Below are positions 14,101 through 26,922 of a stretch of DNA of 64,000 nucleotides, in pieces (position 1 is the stretch's first letter; each line of letters opens with the position of its first letter). The position numbers and the translations under genes were made by a program. The stretch lies in assembly GCA_037903355.1 (NCBI GenBank), contig JBAJFE010000054.1:124001-188000 (forward strand), written 5' to 3'. Source of the stretch: Trichuris trichiura (Eukaryota; Nematoda; Enoplea; Trichinellida; Trichuridae). The notes beneath the pieces are model-generated. The model was not told where the DNA came from, did not search any database, and saw nothing but the letters and a program-made list of their open reading frames with translations.

Positions 14101-17100
14101 CCAACGGATGGATGAGCCGTTATTAAGAAAAGTACAGATATCAACGCACTCAACTTTTTTATTGTTCAAAGCTTTCGGAACGCTTTAGTTCCGTCTTCAG
14201 TGAGGTGGTGGTAGTTAAGTAACATTGTGGGCCCGAATTCCACCACCTCACTGACGACGGAACTAGAGCGTTCCGAAAGTTTTGAACATTAAAAAAGTTG
14301 AGTGCGTTGATATCTGTACTTTTTCTTAATAACGGCTCATCCATCCGTTGGTAGAGCAGTTGTTTTAGTTTAATTACAGATAACAGAACAACGAAAAACG
14401 GAAAAAGGCGTAGAAGACCTTACAACCATGAAAATTCAACCCGTTACAAAACACCCAGTTTTCAAGAACAAACTAAAATTATTAATATTTTCGGATCTTG
14501 TCTCTTGGTTGCCCACTTTCATACTGAAAGTTCACTGGCTGACCTGTTAAACTCTTACCCCAGCCTAAGCCGAAACGTGAAGTAATATTTTGGGTTAGGC
14601 TTTACGCACGGGTAGAACAAGATGGTCGTCATGCTTTTTGTTGAAAGACCACCTTATTTTTCCTCCGTTGGGGTGGCTAAGAGACGAGAACCGCATTTTG
14701 TATTTTTCAATTACTTTTGAGGCCATTTTTTTCAATATGCAAATTGGTTATGACAAGCAGGATGGAACCACTTTTCCTTGCAAAGAAAACTTAAGCGGGA
14801 ACATACCACGCCATCAAAAAGCGGACCGCCACACCAGTGTAACAACTGCTTTATACGAGTACGATATTTGGACTTTGCATTTTGACTTTCGCCAATCAAG
14901 CTTGCGTAGGTTGCGAAAATCACCCCTTTCTTGACTGAACCATTCTCTTTTCCAGATATTTTCGTGTATTTGAACTGAAGTACACATTTTGTACCAGGCA
15001 TTATTTTGGTGTCACTTCGTCATACCTTGTTTAGAGCATGAACTTTTATTTTTTCCGCTCCAACGTCAGCGAGATCTCTTTGGGCGTCATATTTCAGATC
15101 GGAGGATACACTGAACCTAAAGAAGACGAACGGATAACGCTTGGAACTTCCGCTGGCACTCAACACTTACCAAATAGATCGTTTCCTGCCAAGTAAGTAA
15201 TTTTCATAAATAATACCCGCAATTGTTCTACCTTTGCCAACACCGGGACCATCGCCTGACACTTATCGAATGTTCAAGTGATAACAACAATATAGGCACC
15301 CTACCTATTAAGTACCCTGATCTCTCGCCATTGGGCAAAATATTTTCATGCTGCTGGCATGCGTAAATGATTGTCTCCAACTGAAGGGCGGACAAGCGCC
15401 CAGTATCGATTACATGTTCTGGTATGCTAATGTGATACCAAATTTCCGGTGGTTGAACACTGGTCAATGAGCTTGTTTCAACTACCGGATCCGGATGGGG
15501 CAAACCGGAACGAACTTAAACATCAGTCTGCTCAAATTATCACGACGTGCACCCAAAACCAAACTACTCACGTTTAGAAGGGGCGTAATCTGAATAAGTG
15601 TCTGCGTGAGAAAGTGCAAAATCTTCTTCGGGAGAAACGTCCTCGACTTCGGTTGTATCTCCCTCCTCCTAAAATTCTGTAAGTCAACACTGATACTAAA
15701 AACGTAGCAAAAACGAAAAGCCAGTACAGAAGAAGAGCAGTACCGAGAATAGTACAGCTAACCACGCGGCAATTAATTGAAGGCAGACTTCGGAAACTGC
15801 ATCTGCCCCATTTAAAATGAAAACCTGCGTTGGAATACCGTGTCAGCAAAACTTCAAATGTAGCACATCACTTTTGCAACCGCTGCGTTAAAATAGCTGA
15901 TTTTTTCGCACTAAGCTGCAAAAAATGGATTTTGTCTCCCTGGCGCCCCACCGTCGTACTGTAAGTTAGCCGACCATCCTGTCCTGCCCCAACCTAAGCT
16001 TGAGCCTAAACAGAAGGCTTACGTCTCGGCTTAGATTCAGGCAAGCCCAAAAAAGGTGACCGACATGCTCACCAGTAAAGGTACAACAAGTTAAGAGGAC
16101 GCTTGCCAGAAAGGAACCTGCATTTCTCAGACGGTACAGCGCCTAAAAGGCAAAATTCGAAAAAAAATGCTCAATTTCTAAAACTGTCAGCACATGAGTT
16201 GAAAAAGATTCAAGGTATATGGTACACTTCAACTGAGCAACGGAGACTGCAGGTCAAAGCCAGATCAAATTTTAAAAAGCCAATTTAACGTTTTATTCAA
16301 AACAAAGCAAAGAAAATTTAAATTTATCCATTATTGTAACGCCACCTTAACGGTTTTTCGTGCAAACTGGAAGACTTTTTTCAAAATTGAATCAAAGTCT
16401 ATATTTTTACCTGCTAATAGTAATCAGACTTGAGCTCACCGAGCAATAATGCAACCTGCAGCCTAAAACCTGACGGCATTTTTTGAACCTTTGGAAATTA
16501 GCTTGAGCTACCACAACACGAAATTGCGGAAAATTTCTTAAGGTATCAGCATACAGATACTGTAACACGAGTTCCTGTTTGTTCTCACACTTTCTAATGA
16601 AAACGACCGACGTTAAACTTAAGAATTATTTCTCGAGTAAGCGAACCCTCTCTCACTCTTATAATGTCCTGACGAGCTACACACCAATGCCTACGTGCCA
16701 CGTCGACGCTACGGCATCAGCTATCCGATAACAACATTGTAAATCACGCTAAAACGATTAGTTTCACCGACGTATACTGATAACATTCTTCACTTATTCT
16801 TCGTTAGAAAACGTCTCCTTAAATCACTGACGCATATACGCGTTCGTGCGCAGTGCTTAAAACTTGCTTCTAAATGTACAGACACGGAACGTTAAAGTTG
16901 TCCAAGTCATCTAACAAAATGCAGCGCGAGTAACATTGCCAATGGTATATAAACGTGAAAATGTCGGAATAGGCAATTGTTAATATAAAAATCAGCCTTA
17001 GACTATAAAAGCAAAAGAAATAACATGACGGACAGGAAGTAGGATAACTGAAAGAACGCCGCGGCATACTATTAGCTGCAAACTTTCATGCATATAAAAA

Positions 17101-19253
17101 AAAGTAACAAAAATAACAAATCCATGGAGTGCTAAGATTTTCGGACAGTTAATGAGACCATAAGAACATCTAGAAGCTAGACAAATCAACCAAAATGACA
17201 AATTTCAATTAGACATAAATGCGGAAATGCTAGTCCGTATTTTCAGAAACACAAAAAAGTAACCATCTTCGGGAATTTGTACCGTAAACAACTGACTGCT
17301 AAGCTGAAGGAATTAAGGTTCGCCCGCTCCTCAGCTGTTGACTTGGCAGTACTGTTGCACATTGTGAATTTCGATTAAGTGAAAAAGCGGTACATGCATA
17401 AAAAAAGGAAAGCGCGCGAAGCCACCAGGATGCAAATTACGGCCGGATGAATTTTATCTGAAAAGTGCTTTTGTTTAAATCTTGCAAACTTCAGTGAAAA
17501 ACTTTGGATGAGGAGAGCATCTTCAACTGGAACGGTAAACCTTTTCATCTCATCGACTTCACGGTTTTCAATTTCTCAAAGTAAACACGCAACAGTAGGA
17601 AACTAAGAATGAAGCACAAAGAATTCATAATGTTCTGGGTGTATTTATGCTAATGGATGTTTCTTAATTAATTGGAGTCAATTCCGTTACATTCAGAACT
17701 TATGGTTGATTGATAATACATCAATTATCTGCCCACCGTGTAAACCAAAATATCCATTATGCAACCCTAGCACACCACTGGCATTACAGGTGACCGACCA
17801 ACAAGGAGTATTAATTCAATTGAGTTTGAGATAATTGATAAGTCAACAATCAACCGGTGAGTGATCTGTCATTCTGTCGAAAAACGAGAAGTTCAAAACC
17901 TCTAATGGAAAAGATCCAAGACAGGCACTACAGCAAAACGAAACCCAATTGCATTAGTAAAATGCTGATGCTTTTTTTCACGTGATATTCCAGCATGCGA
18001 CTATTGTACAAGAGCAGAAAATCCTACCGAGTTCGAATCTTCAATTTCTGCTTTCACTGACGGATAAGGCGAAAGTGGTCCAACCCTAGTCCGGCCAATG
18101 TCAGGCACTGAAGAATTGGTTCCTTGAGAATGACTAGCTAGAAAGCAAACGTTTAGAGCATTGCTAATAGAAGAGAAAATCGCTTACCAAATCGGCTGAA
18201 TGAAGGTCTCGGGCGGTGAGATGTGGCGCTCATGGCCAAACGAGCCGCAGAACCCTGATTCATAAACATTTGGGAAATACCCGGAGCAGTGGCACCGCTG
18301 GAAAGCCTTGGTTTCACTTGATCATGCGCGATATAACCTTCAGCTTTAAGCCTTGGGCATTCTACATCGCTACGAACAGACGCTGGAGACTGGACGCCTC
18401 GAGCATTGAAACTCCTTGCAGGCAAATTTTTTCCCAAGTCTACCCTAGTAACAGGTACTCGAGTAGTCGTTGGGCCTCCAGTTTTCACCAATGAATTTGG
18501 TTTCCTTATAAGAATTCGATAAGGACCTAGGGATCCCCGGCCACCGGAGTTAGCAACGACACTGGGTAAAGCAGATTTCCCCTCGTTGCCACTGCTGTTA
18601 TTAGGGATATAGACAACCCTGCCTCTACTGGCCGTAGGGGCAGTGCTTGACAAAAGGGTCGATGCGCTAGAGCATGGCTGTAGCGTGGGCATATCGTTAT
18701 GCACATGACCTGATCCAAACACCGGTAGGGAACGCTAAGAACGAAAGGACGACATTTGAGGGCGAAACGCAAGTATGCAAAACCATATCTACCTGAAGTT
18801 CAGATCCATGAACACTACTTTGTCCTTCTTCAGTGGGCCTGCCGTTAACGGCAGAACTACGCGAGTCGCAATTTTTTAAAAGACTGTCAATACCAGCCTC
18901 TGACAGAGCTGCCAGAAGAATATCCTTTTCGTCATCCTCCTAAAATGTTCGCAGGTAGAATGAAAACGGTATACTGTCGTTCTACTAAATCGCTCGACCG
19001 ATTAGGGTTGCTGTGTGTTTTTAGAGCTTTTTCAACGATGGCGAGTGCAGAAAAAGCGACAAAAGGGCTACCAACTGCGGTTTCTGTCTGTCTAAGTTGG
19101 CTTATATAGTTCCAAAGAACGCTGTCCGCGATTATGCACTAAACTTGTAGGCATTGGTTAGCTTTGTTGGTCCCTTTTGCGTCGTTTTTCCAGCAGAATC
19201 GTTGCCATCTCAGCATTTCAATATTAGAGCAATCAAAAGACACTCACTTCCAT
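8169..19253 (-). CDS. SBNO: Strawberry notch homolog (SBNO), complete
   Basis: This DExH helicase-like nuclear regulator is linked to Notch/EGFR signalling and transcription in animals. The model gives about 1,450 aa, close to vertebrate SBNO1. Coding exons (- strand): 19253-19248, 18939-18793, 18734-18188, 18137-18028, 15668-15572, 15514-15305, 15255-15171, 15116-15026, 14974-14807, 13464-13183, 13136-13023, 12967-12785, 12731-12634, 12581-12490 (or 12475), 12433-12173, 12118-11927, 11837-11677, 10683-10552, 10498-10363, 10310-10198, 10144-9973, 9409-9191, 9138-9044, 8992-8888, 8843-8678, 8621-8558, 8505-8400, 8345-8169. All phases agree. The first exon codes only Met-Glu before a perfect GTGAGT donor, giving an N-terminus like vertebrate SBNO. 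Key motifs are Walker A-like [10 protein letters not shown] (about 15250), the DECH box (DECHRAKNL, 13459), [19 protein letters not shown], and helicase-[11 protein letters not shown] and [11 protein letters not shown] Ser/Asp/Glu-rich linker lies at 12.4-11.9 kb. No truncation is seen. Confidence 0.95.
14023..14431. repeat. Long palindrome in SBNO intron
   Basis: Arms of about 190 bp (14023-14210 and 14240-14431) are near-perfect reverse complements around a roughly 30-bp spacer. Each arm carries one hammerhead-like motif: CTGACGA at 14251 on the + strand, and CTGAAGA at 14200 reading on the - strand. Both have stem arms GGAAC/GTTCC and GAAAG. The spacer sequence (14208-14239) is itself repeated inverted at 13897-13929. 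The block lies in the 1.34-kb SBNO intron between exons 14974-14807 and 13464-13183. It looks like a head-to-head pair of Penelope-like terminal sequences. Confidence 0.85.
15943..16140 (+). repeat. Dispersed repeat, copy 1
   Basis: This copy shares long stretches with 21495-21670, including GCTTGCCAGAAAGGAACC, GCATTTCTCAGACG and GTACAACAAG/GACACAACAG. It lies in a 2.36-kb SBNO intron (18027-15669). No coding potential was recognised, so it may be an LTR or terminal fragment of an unnamed element. Confidence 0.6.
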
Positions 19254-19255
19254 AC

Positions 19256-19420
19256 GATTGTAGCTGCAGACGCCACTTACTGCGTCACCTTCGCCGAGCG
19301 CTTTTATCACGGCAATGGCACAGTGCTATGACGAAGCGTATTGTGACATGAGCTGACCAATCAGCAGCGAGCTCTCTCTGCCAATCACTTATTGGTGACA
19401 GTAACGAATTTGCTGCTTCA
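19256..19420. promoter_or_regulatory. Probable SBNO promoter region
   Basis: CCAAT-type boxes (ACCAATCAG near 19354; GCCAATCAC near 19380) lie about 100-130 bp upstream of the SBNO start codon on the minus strand, at normal CCAAT distance. No TATA box is evident. The call rests on position and motif only. The boxes are not strand-exclusive, so the region could be bidirectional. Confidence 0.35.
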
Positions 19421-22400
19421 CCTAGGAGGCCCTTTGTGGGCTGCTGGATTGAATCATGCGCACTTACGGTTTGTACTACGCCTAGCTGGAGTTTCGCTCA
19501 AGTCTACCACTTTTAGCCAGAAAAGGGAGTCGTGGTTCCAAGAATGCACCGGTGCGCGGCAGTGTTTCTGTTGGTATGTAAAATGATTGGTCCAATTTTA
19601 TTCTGCGTACACAACGTTTCCTTGGCAAGTGTAGTTTGGCTAATTGTTCTTTGTCGACCGGAAATATATGCCAGTCATTCAGTTTATAAAGCTAAATTAT
19701 CACTTATCGTTTGGTTTATCATTCTGCCCCTGACCACTATCTCTACTTTTCGTTTCACCGTTTTGATGATCGGTGCACCAGCTAATCTCTTGCGGGAAAT
19801 GTGTGTTGATGGTGAAAGCGTTTTACTGCGAAAATTTATTTAACCCGCGTAACCAATCTTATCGCCTTTTAGACAGGTTCGCAATCGTAAGTGGGCTACG
19901 TAAATTTTCTCGGTAAAATTATTTCGTAACGATGTCCATTTAGTGGAACAAGAAAGCAGTCTCGTTAGCTGTTAGAACATCAGTTAGGCTTCGGGTTGTG
20001 CTATTGTCATTGAGCAAAGCTGATTCCTATTGCGGTTGCTTTATAATATTTCTAATGCTATTTCGTTCACTGAAACGCTGTTTATATTTTTCAACTGTAT
20101 CTGCTCCTTTTAGAGGGTCATCTGATTCTTAAAACCGGTCGCTTATTAAGTTGGTGAAGTTTTTGTTTTCGAAGTGAATTTGCATTGATTGTAAGCAATG
20201 TACGGAGCTGAAGACGAAAGCCCAACCAACAAATAGATCAATGATTATAAGCAGGAATTGAATGAACTATTGACGTACATGTCTGAATGGAAAAGTTGAC
20301 TTTGAAACTTAAAAATATCGAGTGCGTTTAAGTATTGTTCTAATCTTTCATTGTAAGGTTTTCTGTTTCTATTGGCTAGGCTGTTGTTTTTTCAGTCGCA
20401 TTTTTATCAGTAGGAAGCGAAGTAGTTTTCAATAAAATGGCAATATTAATTTTGGCAATTCTTATCTTCGCAACGGGTAGTGAACTGGCTTGAATAAAAG
20501 TTTAATTTTTAGAATAAGTACTGCGAAAATAAATTGTGCGCGCGGAAGTTGCTCCTACCCTGCTTTCAACCAGGTGTGTACGATTCACGCTGTAGTAATT
20601 GTAGGCAAATCTTTTAACAGAACTCGAATGCACTTTTTATCATTTCTGACCGCTGCAGCTCGAGTCCACGACGTCTCGACGTTGTCAGTCCACGGGAGAA
20701 CCCTTAGAAGTAGTCAACTTCGCATTGCCGCAGCCTTCACCTTAAGCATAGGTCTGAACAGGGGTCAGGTTGCCCAATCGACCCACTTAAGGTGACAAGC
20801 TTCAGATTTGTAGCGTGAAACCAACTCTATCGGAACATTCTCACGTTGCTCTTCAACTACGACTTGTCTTTCCGAGGTGATACAACCTTACTTTTTTGTT
20901 TCTTTTTGCAGAAGCAACCTGTTCGTTGGACAAGGAATGGCAGGAACGCGACAGACTTGTTGCCAAAAGCTCCGCTAATAGAATTTGAAAATTTGAAAAC
21001 AACAGTTTGCTTCTGTACACAGAAGCCTGCGTTTAAAATACCTAAGCGTAGAAATGTTTAAACGCTAAAAAAGCTGTATTCGTAAGCTCGTATTTCTTTA
21101 GTGGAGTAGGTAACGATGGAGGAATTTTTTCCGATATATTAAATGGGGAAGACGTTTCCTCTGGAGGTCGAAGATTTACCAATGCTCTGTTAAACCTCTG
21201 ACGTCCAAAAGAAGAAAGCGTCAGTTGTCTTTGTCTGAAAAAACATCGAGTCTACAGTATTGTTATGGTATATGGCGATATCATCAGCGTGGACACCTAA
21301 GCTCTAACGTGGAGCTGTGATCCTAGGGAGTGGCACTGGTACTTAAAGAAACAACTATAGGGCAGTTGAAGGATGAGAGAGCAATGAAAACTCTAATCTG
21401 CTATGTGCTATAGAGCACTGTTTCTTAAGCTTAGGGTCGCCGTCAAGCCCGTTCCACCTTCTCCCGCCAAGATAGCGTTCTACAAGAGGGGTCTTTCGCC
21501 AGTCCCCCCCACTGTCATACTGTAGGTTTGCCGGCCATGTTGTCCTGCCGTAAGCCTATGATTTGGATAAGGGCAAAAAAGGGTGATTAGCATGCTCTCC
21601 AATAAAGACACAACAGGTTTAGGGCATGCTTGCCAGAAAGGAACCAGCATTTCTCAGACGAGGGACCTCTGAGAGACAAGATCCCTACAGTAGTACCGAA
21701 CTACTGTCGAACGTGCATGTTACTTTCGCGTTTGGGCCATGGATTAGAAGCACCCTGATGGGGGCGTCCCGCCGCAGTATCTGTGAGGCACGTAGCAGTC
21801 ATCCCGTGGCGATGACCATGTCTCTTCTGAGGGTGGTACTGCTCTCTTGCTGTTCAGCCAGCGCCCCGCTGTGAGGAACACTAATCTAAGCACAGCCCCA
21901 CAATGTAAACAGGTGAGAGCAAGCAATGGTGCCACAGTTGGACAGAAAATCTAGACCGCAAACGACTTGCTAGACGAACCTGCCTCCGCGGAGTGAAGTC
22001 GCAGGACGCGAGCGGGAAAGGGGAAAAGACCCTAAAGATCCGTAGTTCATTTTCATGATGAAATTCTCCACGTTAGTATCTAGTTAATTAGCCTTTTCGC
22101 GCCAACATCCCCATGGACGTTGCAAGCGCTATTTAGTAACGAGCGTTCGAGGTGTCGGTCCTGCAGGGCCCCTTGGAGAGCCCAAGCTCTGATTCGACGT
22201 CGAGTTCGTTTTATTTCGCGATCCTTTGGTTTTCTATTGCCGACCGGCGGCTGAAGTGACCAAAGTCAAATGTCTATGGTTCCGCGCAACCCTCCTTCTT
22301 CCAGCGCCCTGTAGCACCGTCTGGGGATGGAGTAGCGTAGCTCTCTTGAGAATCACTCGTTTGTACATATCATACTGTATGAGCGGTAACTTGAAAACCG

Positions 22401-25400
22401 TCTTACCGAACTGAACTTTCGGTTAACTGCTGCGTGTTTAGTGGAAAAGAACAAACCTGATATAACAAGTGAGTGTCCGCCTATTATTTACGGTGAACGT
22501 TGCACGTTTTTCTTCATCTTGCTGTTTATGTGTGCTGATGCGCGTCCTTTTCCTAGGATAGCATTTAAATGTGCGATTCAATTAAGATGGAGGTGCAGTC
22601 TCAGTCGGTAAGGCTCAAAATATAGTAGGTAGTACATTATCTTTGATATGTATTCCGCATTTTGGAATTTGTACCCGTGTGTACTAAAGTGTAATGTGAT
22701 GTGTTTTGTTTGGGACTCAAACATAAAATTAATTTAGTGGCTGCCGTCCATGCTACACACAGCGTTTAGGTAGTTCTTGTTAACTGGAAATGGCTTCTCT
22801 AGGAATTTGTCCATGTTGCGGTCAGTAGTTTTCTTAATACCTACCTCAGAGTTCTTTGCCTCATCAGCAGTGATGTTCGTCGTAGAAGTTTTCCTTGACT
22901 ACATAAGCTGCGTGGCAAAATCATCTTAAGACTATCCTTTATATTAGAGTCAAAATTACGGCGTAGCTTTGAGATTCAGTAGTTCCCGTGGTCGGGGTAC
23001 AATTATACTTGGGTCGCCATCGTCAGCGATATCTGTTCTCAGCTGCGGCTATCTCGCCAGTGCTGTTTTCCAACGAGATCGTCACATCAAGTCAGGTGGG
23101 TAAGACGTGGGTCATGTTGCGGCTGAAAAATGATCCAGCTAAAGGATTTCGTGTGTTCGGATCGTGGTTAATACTGAAGATTGCAATTTCACTACTGTTT
23201 TGATGCAAGTGTGAAGAGAAACAAACAAAAAATGAATAGTGACGCATTTGACATTTAAAGAATGTGTTCCCTTTCCGGCAAGTGGAAATGAAACTAACGT
23301 CTCGTCGTTGGCAATAAGCGATTCTGTTTATCTTTGTCAGAAATGGTGGATAAGATTACGGGGCGACTGTGTCGCGAACAGCCTCTGGCTTCACATCACA
23401 TATCAGTGAACATGCGTAATATGAAGAGAAATGCTCAAAGCATTAGTAAGCTATGATAAACGTAGCGAAATGTTTGCACTGAACGATGTGCGCAGCGACT
23501 GTTTGTCACACTGTGCAATTGTCTCATGATCCAGCTGCGTATGTGCCATGTGACCGATGAATCGCGAGCGCAAACCAGTCTATGACTCATTGACCTCGCC
23601 AACGGCTACCAATGTTCTCGATTCATCGAGGTTGACAATACTGAACGAATGTCTGTCGCGGCACCACAGGCTGAGAAAAGTGTCCTTCCAAAACCTCTTA
23701 CTGTGCGTCGAAGAAGTAGTATGGCTTCAGCCTTATTAAGCTACCTCACATAACATGTTGGTTCATCTTGTAAACTGGTGGCTGTAGTAACAGTGGGCTG
23801 ATACTATGAAGCCTTTAACATGAAACCTGCTTCTATGAGCTACCTACAGCGCCTTTACGTACTGATCGGTTGTACCCAAAATATGTTAATACTTATAATG
23901 TGGATGAATTGAAACCTAGTTATCATTGAACTCAAATTTCCGGTAATATCATGGGCGACAAAAACGGCAGTTTTCTTTCCGACCAAAGGCAAAGTTTCCT
24001 TCAGGACCTTTCTCGTTCATTTATCCACAGCAATGGTTATGTTATAAATTTAGCAAATTTTAGGCGTAGCAGCATTTCTCAATTACAGTGCCGAAAATGG
24101 CGGACCTGCAATGAAAAAATTTGCAAATACGTCATGTGATTATGTGTAATTTTTCTTTGCCCAAGTTAACACGTAAAGAAGAAAAGGTTGTTTGTGAAGC
24201 TGTTGCTGTTGGTTGGTCGGTATTTGTACTTGTATTTAAAAACCCGCAAAAATACGCGCATGGATGACAGTGATAGGGAAAAGAAGTAACATTTATGGAC
24301 CGCCATGTTTATACCAAAATGCAGAAATTTTTGAAATCCGGAATTGCTTTGGCCGTAACGAATCCGGCTGATGGATCACCTATTGTATTTGCTACCGAAA
24401 TCAGCATTTTGCCATCTGTTCCCCCTTCCCATGAGTGCGGTAGATTAAAAAATCAGGGGCATTGACTAACTGTTGAATTTCCAACTTTAAAAATCTCTAC
24501 ACTGCCGTTATATCATAAAGATGACCGACTTTCTAGCAAGGTGGTGAGCTATGCCTGATCTGTTAGTGTGGCTCACCAGTGACTTTCCCATGCCAGCGAT
24601 TAAATGGCAAGTTTAGTTGCACCTCGCTACATCGTACCTCCTTTTATTGCGTATTGTAAGAATTGCTGTTGGCTTGGAATTAATCCTGCAATTATGCGAG
24701 GTGTAAGTGTATTTCCCACTCCGCTGTGGACCGAATAAGGGTTGCCCAGAACGCTGTGAATAAAAATTTACTGGTCTGCAACGGTCAACAGAAGTGGAAG
24801 TGTGTCTATAACTGTTGTTCAGCATCAAAATTAGTGTGTGTTATAACTGTTTGTCTTATGTAAAATATTCAAATTATATTACGTTTAACACATGTGAACA
24901 GGCGAACAGGGTATAGAGTTCTACAGTATTCACATTGTAACAATTTCGAAGAAAATATAAATGGTATTCACGAAAATAATGGTGAAAGATTGCTTGTGAT
25001 AAATTAGATTGTAAAAATTTTAGCTACCTTTTCTTTGTCTCATGCGTCGACTTGCTGACCGTTGACAAAGGCAGAACGGTTTGTTGTCCGCAGTTTTGGG
25101 ACTGGTCCGATGCCGCCTTCAGCGGAGAAGACCAAACCAGGCGAGCCCCCAAAAAAAGCTGCCGATACTAAATCTGTTTACTTTGATCAGCAGTGACAAA
25201 GACGCTACAAGGCTTCCCTATTTTACGGAATAGCGATTGATATAGTTTATTTATAGTATTCATAAATGAATTGATTTTTTGATCAAATTTTGCCACTAAA
25301 GACGAGAGAAGTGTGGACCCAAAAGCTGTAGGAGCAAAATTGTCTTTAGAAAAAACGCGGTCAAGCGTAAATGAATTATAGAATGAAAATTTATGAGCCC

Positions 25401-25700
25401 ATGATGAAATGCTATGTATTCAAAAGAATATCGACTTAAGGAGTTTGTTTTAGTCACGGTGTTTTCATTCGATTTTGGCCGTTTAGTTTAACTGTTGAAT
25501 AGGAAGGCACAGCCTTACCTTCCAAAATGTTATGTTCGCATCTGTGCGTCAAAGGATAGTCCCAACAGTGTAGCGGTTGCATGCAGACGGTTCTCGCACT
25601 TTATTGCGACGCGTTGTAGTCACTTCTGTCTGAGGTTCGCTGCTGCTGGTTGTTATATCCCAATTGATAATATCTCCATGCTTCAAAGTGGTCCTTTGTA
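19421..25700. other. Intergenic, no gene recognised
   Basis: A hydrophobic 103-codon ORF (19532-19843) and several shorter ones show no family signature, and no chain of exons could be built. The second copy of the dispersed repeat (21495-21670) is inside. A short proline/lysine-rich ORF starts at 25109 (MPPSAEKTKPGEPPKK). It could be a non-essential upstream exon of the SET8 gene, but its end phase does not fit the next exon. Confidence 0.45.
21495..21670 (+). repeat. Dispersed repeat, copy 2
   Basis: The sequence is similar to 15943-16140 in the same orientation, with blocks such as CTTGCCAGAAAGGAACC and CATTTCTCAGACG conserved. The similarity starts near a C-rich stretch (CAGTCCCCCCCACTGTCATA) and fades after 21670. 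It is intergenic here and intronic in the other copy. Function and class are unknown. Confidence 0.6.
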
Positions 25701-25721
25701 GGAGGCAGTGCAAAAACTGGA

Positions 25722-26922
25722 ATGCTGAAATACCTGGTTCCTGTACGTGAAGAAAATGAAACCGAAGTGTCACCAAATGAAAAGGAGGTCCGTACCTTTA
25801 CTCAGTCTAATAGTAGGACCGATGGAAAAGACGTAAAGAATGGCGTTCGACCTTCTGTACCACATTTGCACTCGCCTACCAAATCAAATGAATTGGGTAA
25901 GGAAACCATTTCGCGTTCGCCCAAAAAGCTTGGCGGACGTGAGAGAAATAGCGAAGTCAGCTCGCTTAAACTGGCAAAAGAATTGAAGAAAAATGATAAG
26001 GGCGACGAGACGGAATGTCGTCCGTCGACTCATATTGTTACTCCACGGACAAAACCTACAGTTGCCTCGGCAACAGAAGAACTCAACGGTTCTTGTGTTG
26101 AGAAATCTGCAAATACAGCGAACGTAGAATCGTCTGTGCGAAGGCATAAAGATGGGCAAAAGACCATCCGCCGTATTTCCGTCGCTCGCAAGAGTACAAA
26201 GTAGTGAGACAATAAGTAGACTTTTTGAATCTGACGGCTTGACTGCAGGTCTAAAGCAAGAAAACCGCCAAAACAGGATAACAGAATCACTACTTACTTT
26301 TGTATCAGAAAAAGTGAACGGTTGACCGGAAGTCAAATTAAGGTACTCGTATGCTTGTAGCATCATCGGATGACGTTCTGCAGGGAAAATATTTTTTTTG
26401 TTTCAGGAAAAGAATTTAGAGGTGCTAAAGCAGGCGGTTTTAGCCTGCAGCGAAGACAGCCTGAAAGTAATGCAATTTGAAGGAAAAGGTCGTGGCGTGG
26501 TGGCAGCGAAAGACTTCACGAAGGGAGAATTTGTAGTTGAATATCGCGGGGAATTGATCAGTCGTTTCGAAGCTCTGAAACGCGAAGAATCATACCAGAA
26601 TGATTCTTCAATTGGATGCTACATGTATTATTTTACTTTCAGAAACAAGCACTACTGGTAACAAGAACTCGCGACACGTGCTTTGCTATATTTCTTTAAT
26701 TTTAGCGTTGATGCCACTGAGGAGACGGACTACAAAGCTCGTCTAATTAATCATTCTGCCAAAGAGCCCAACTGCGTCCCGAAAATTGTTGAAGTCAACA
26801 ATCGCCCTTGCATAGTGTTAATTGCGTCCAGGGACGTCTGCGTTGGCGAAGAATTATTGTATAACTACGGGGACAGAAGTCGAGCTTCCGTAGCCGCCCA
26901 TCCGTGGCTTATTAATTCCTGA
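25722..26922 (+). CDS. KMT5A: SET8/PR-Set7 histone H4K20 methyltransferase
   Basis: The enzyme monomethylates histone H4 lysine 20 in the nucleus and is cell-cycle regulated. Four exons, 25722-26200, 26249-26342, 26407-26657 and 26706-26922, join in frame to 346 aa, normal for the family. Introns are 48, 64 and 48 nt. Residues 1-160 are low-complexity and charged. The second exon encodes the family's pre-SET block (QDNRITTYF, then IRKSER). The SET domain fills the C-terminal half: GKGRGVVA, FVVEYRGELI, GCYMYYF, VDAT, the LINHS cofactor-pocket motif, LIASRDVCVGEELLYNYGD and a final HPWL. Asn replaces the usual Asp in LLYDYGD, a mild change; the other catalytic motifs are intact. The ATG at 25722 is the first in the open frame. 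A further upstream exon is possible because TTTGTAG at 25695-25701 resembles an acceptor. Confidence 0.93.

Noticed and set aside
19532..19843. Hydrophobic 103-codon ORF upstream of SBNO
   Set aside because: No family motif, no neighbouring exon with matching phase, no poly(A) signal. A chance ORF is likelier, though a divergent small membrane protein cannot be excluded.
25884..26366. 160-codon ORF antisense to SET8
   Set aside because: It overlaps SET8 exons 1-2 fully, shows no domain, and its hydrophobic look is expected from the lysine/glutamate-rich sense strand.
26201..26406. Possible frameshift between SET8 exon 1 and the SET exon
   Set aside because: Direct joining of the two open frames fails, but a small exon at 26249-26342 with good splice sites restores phase and supplies the conserved pre-SET block. 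The gene is intact.
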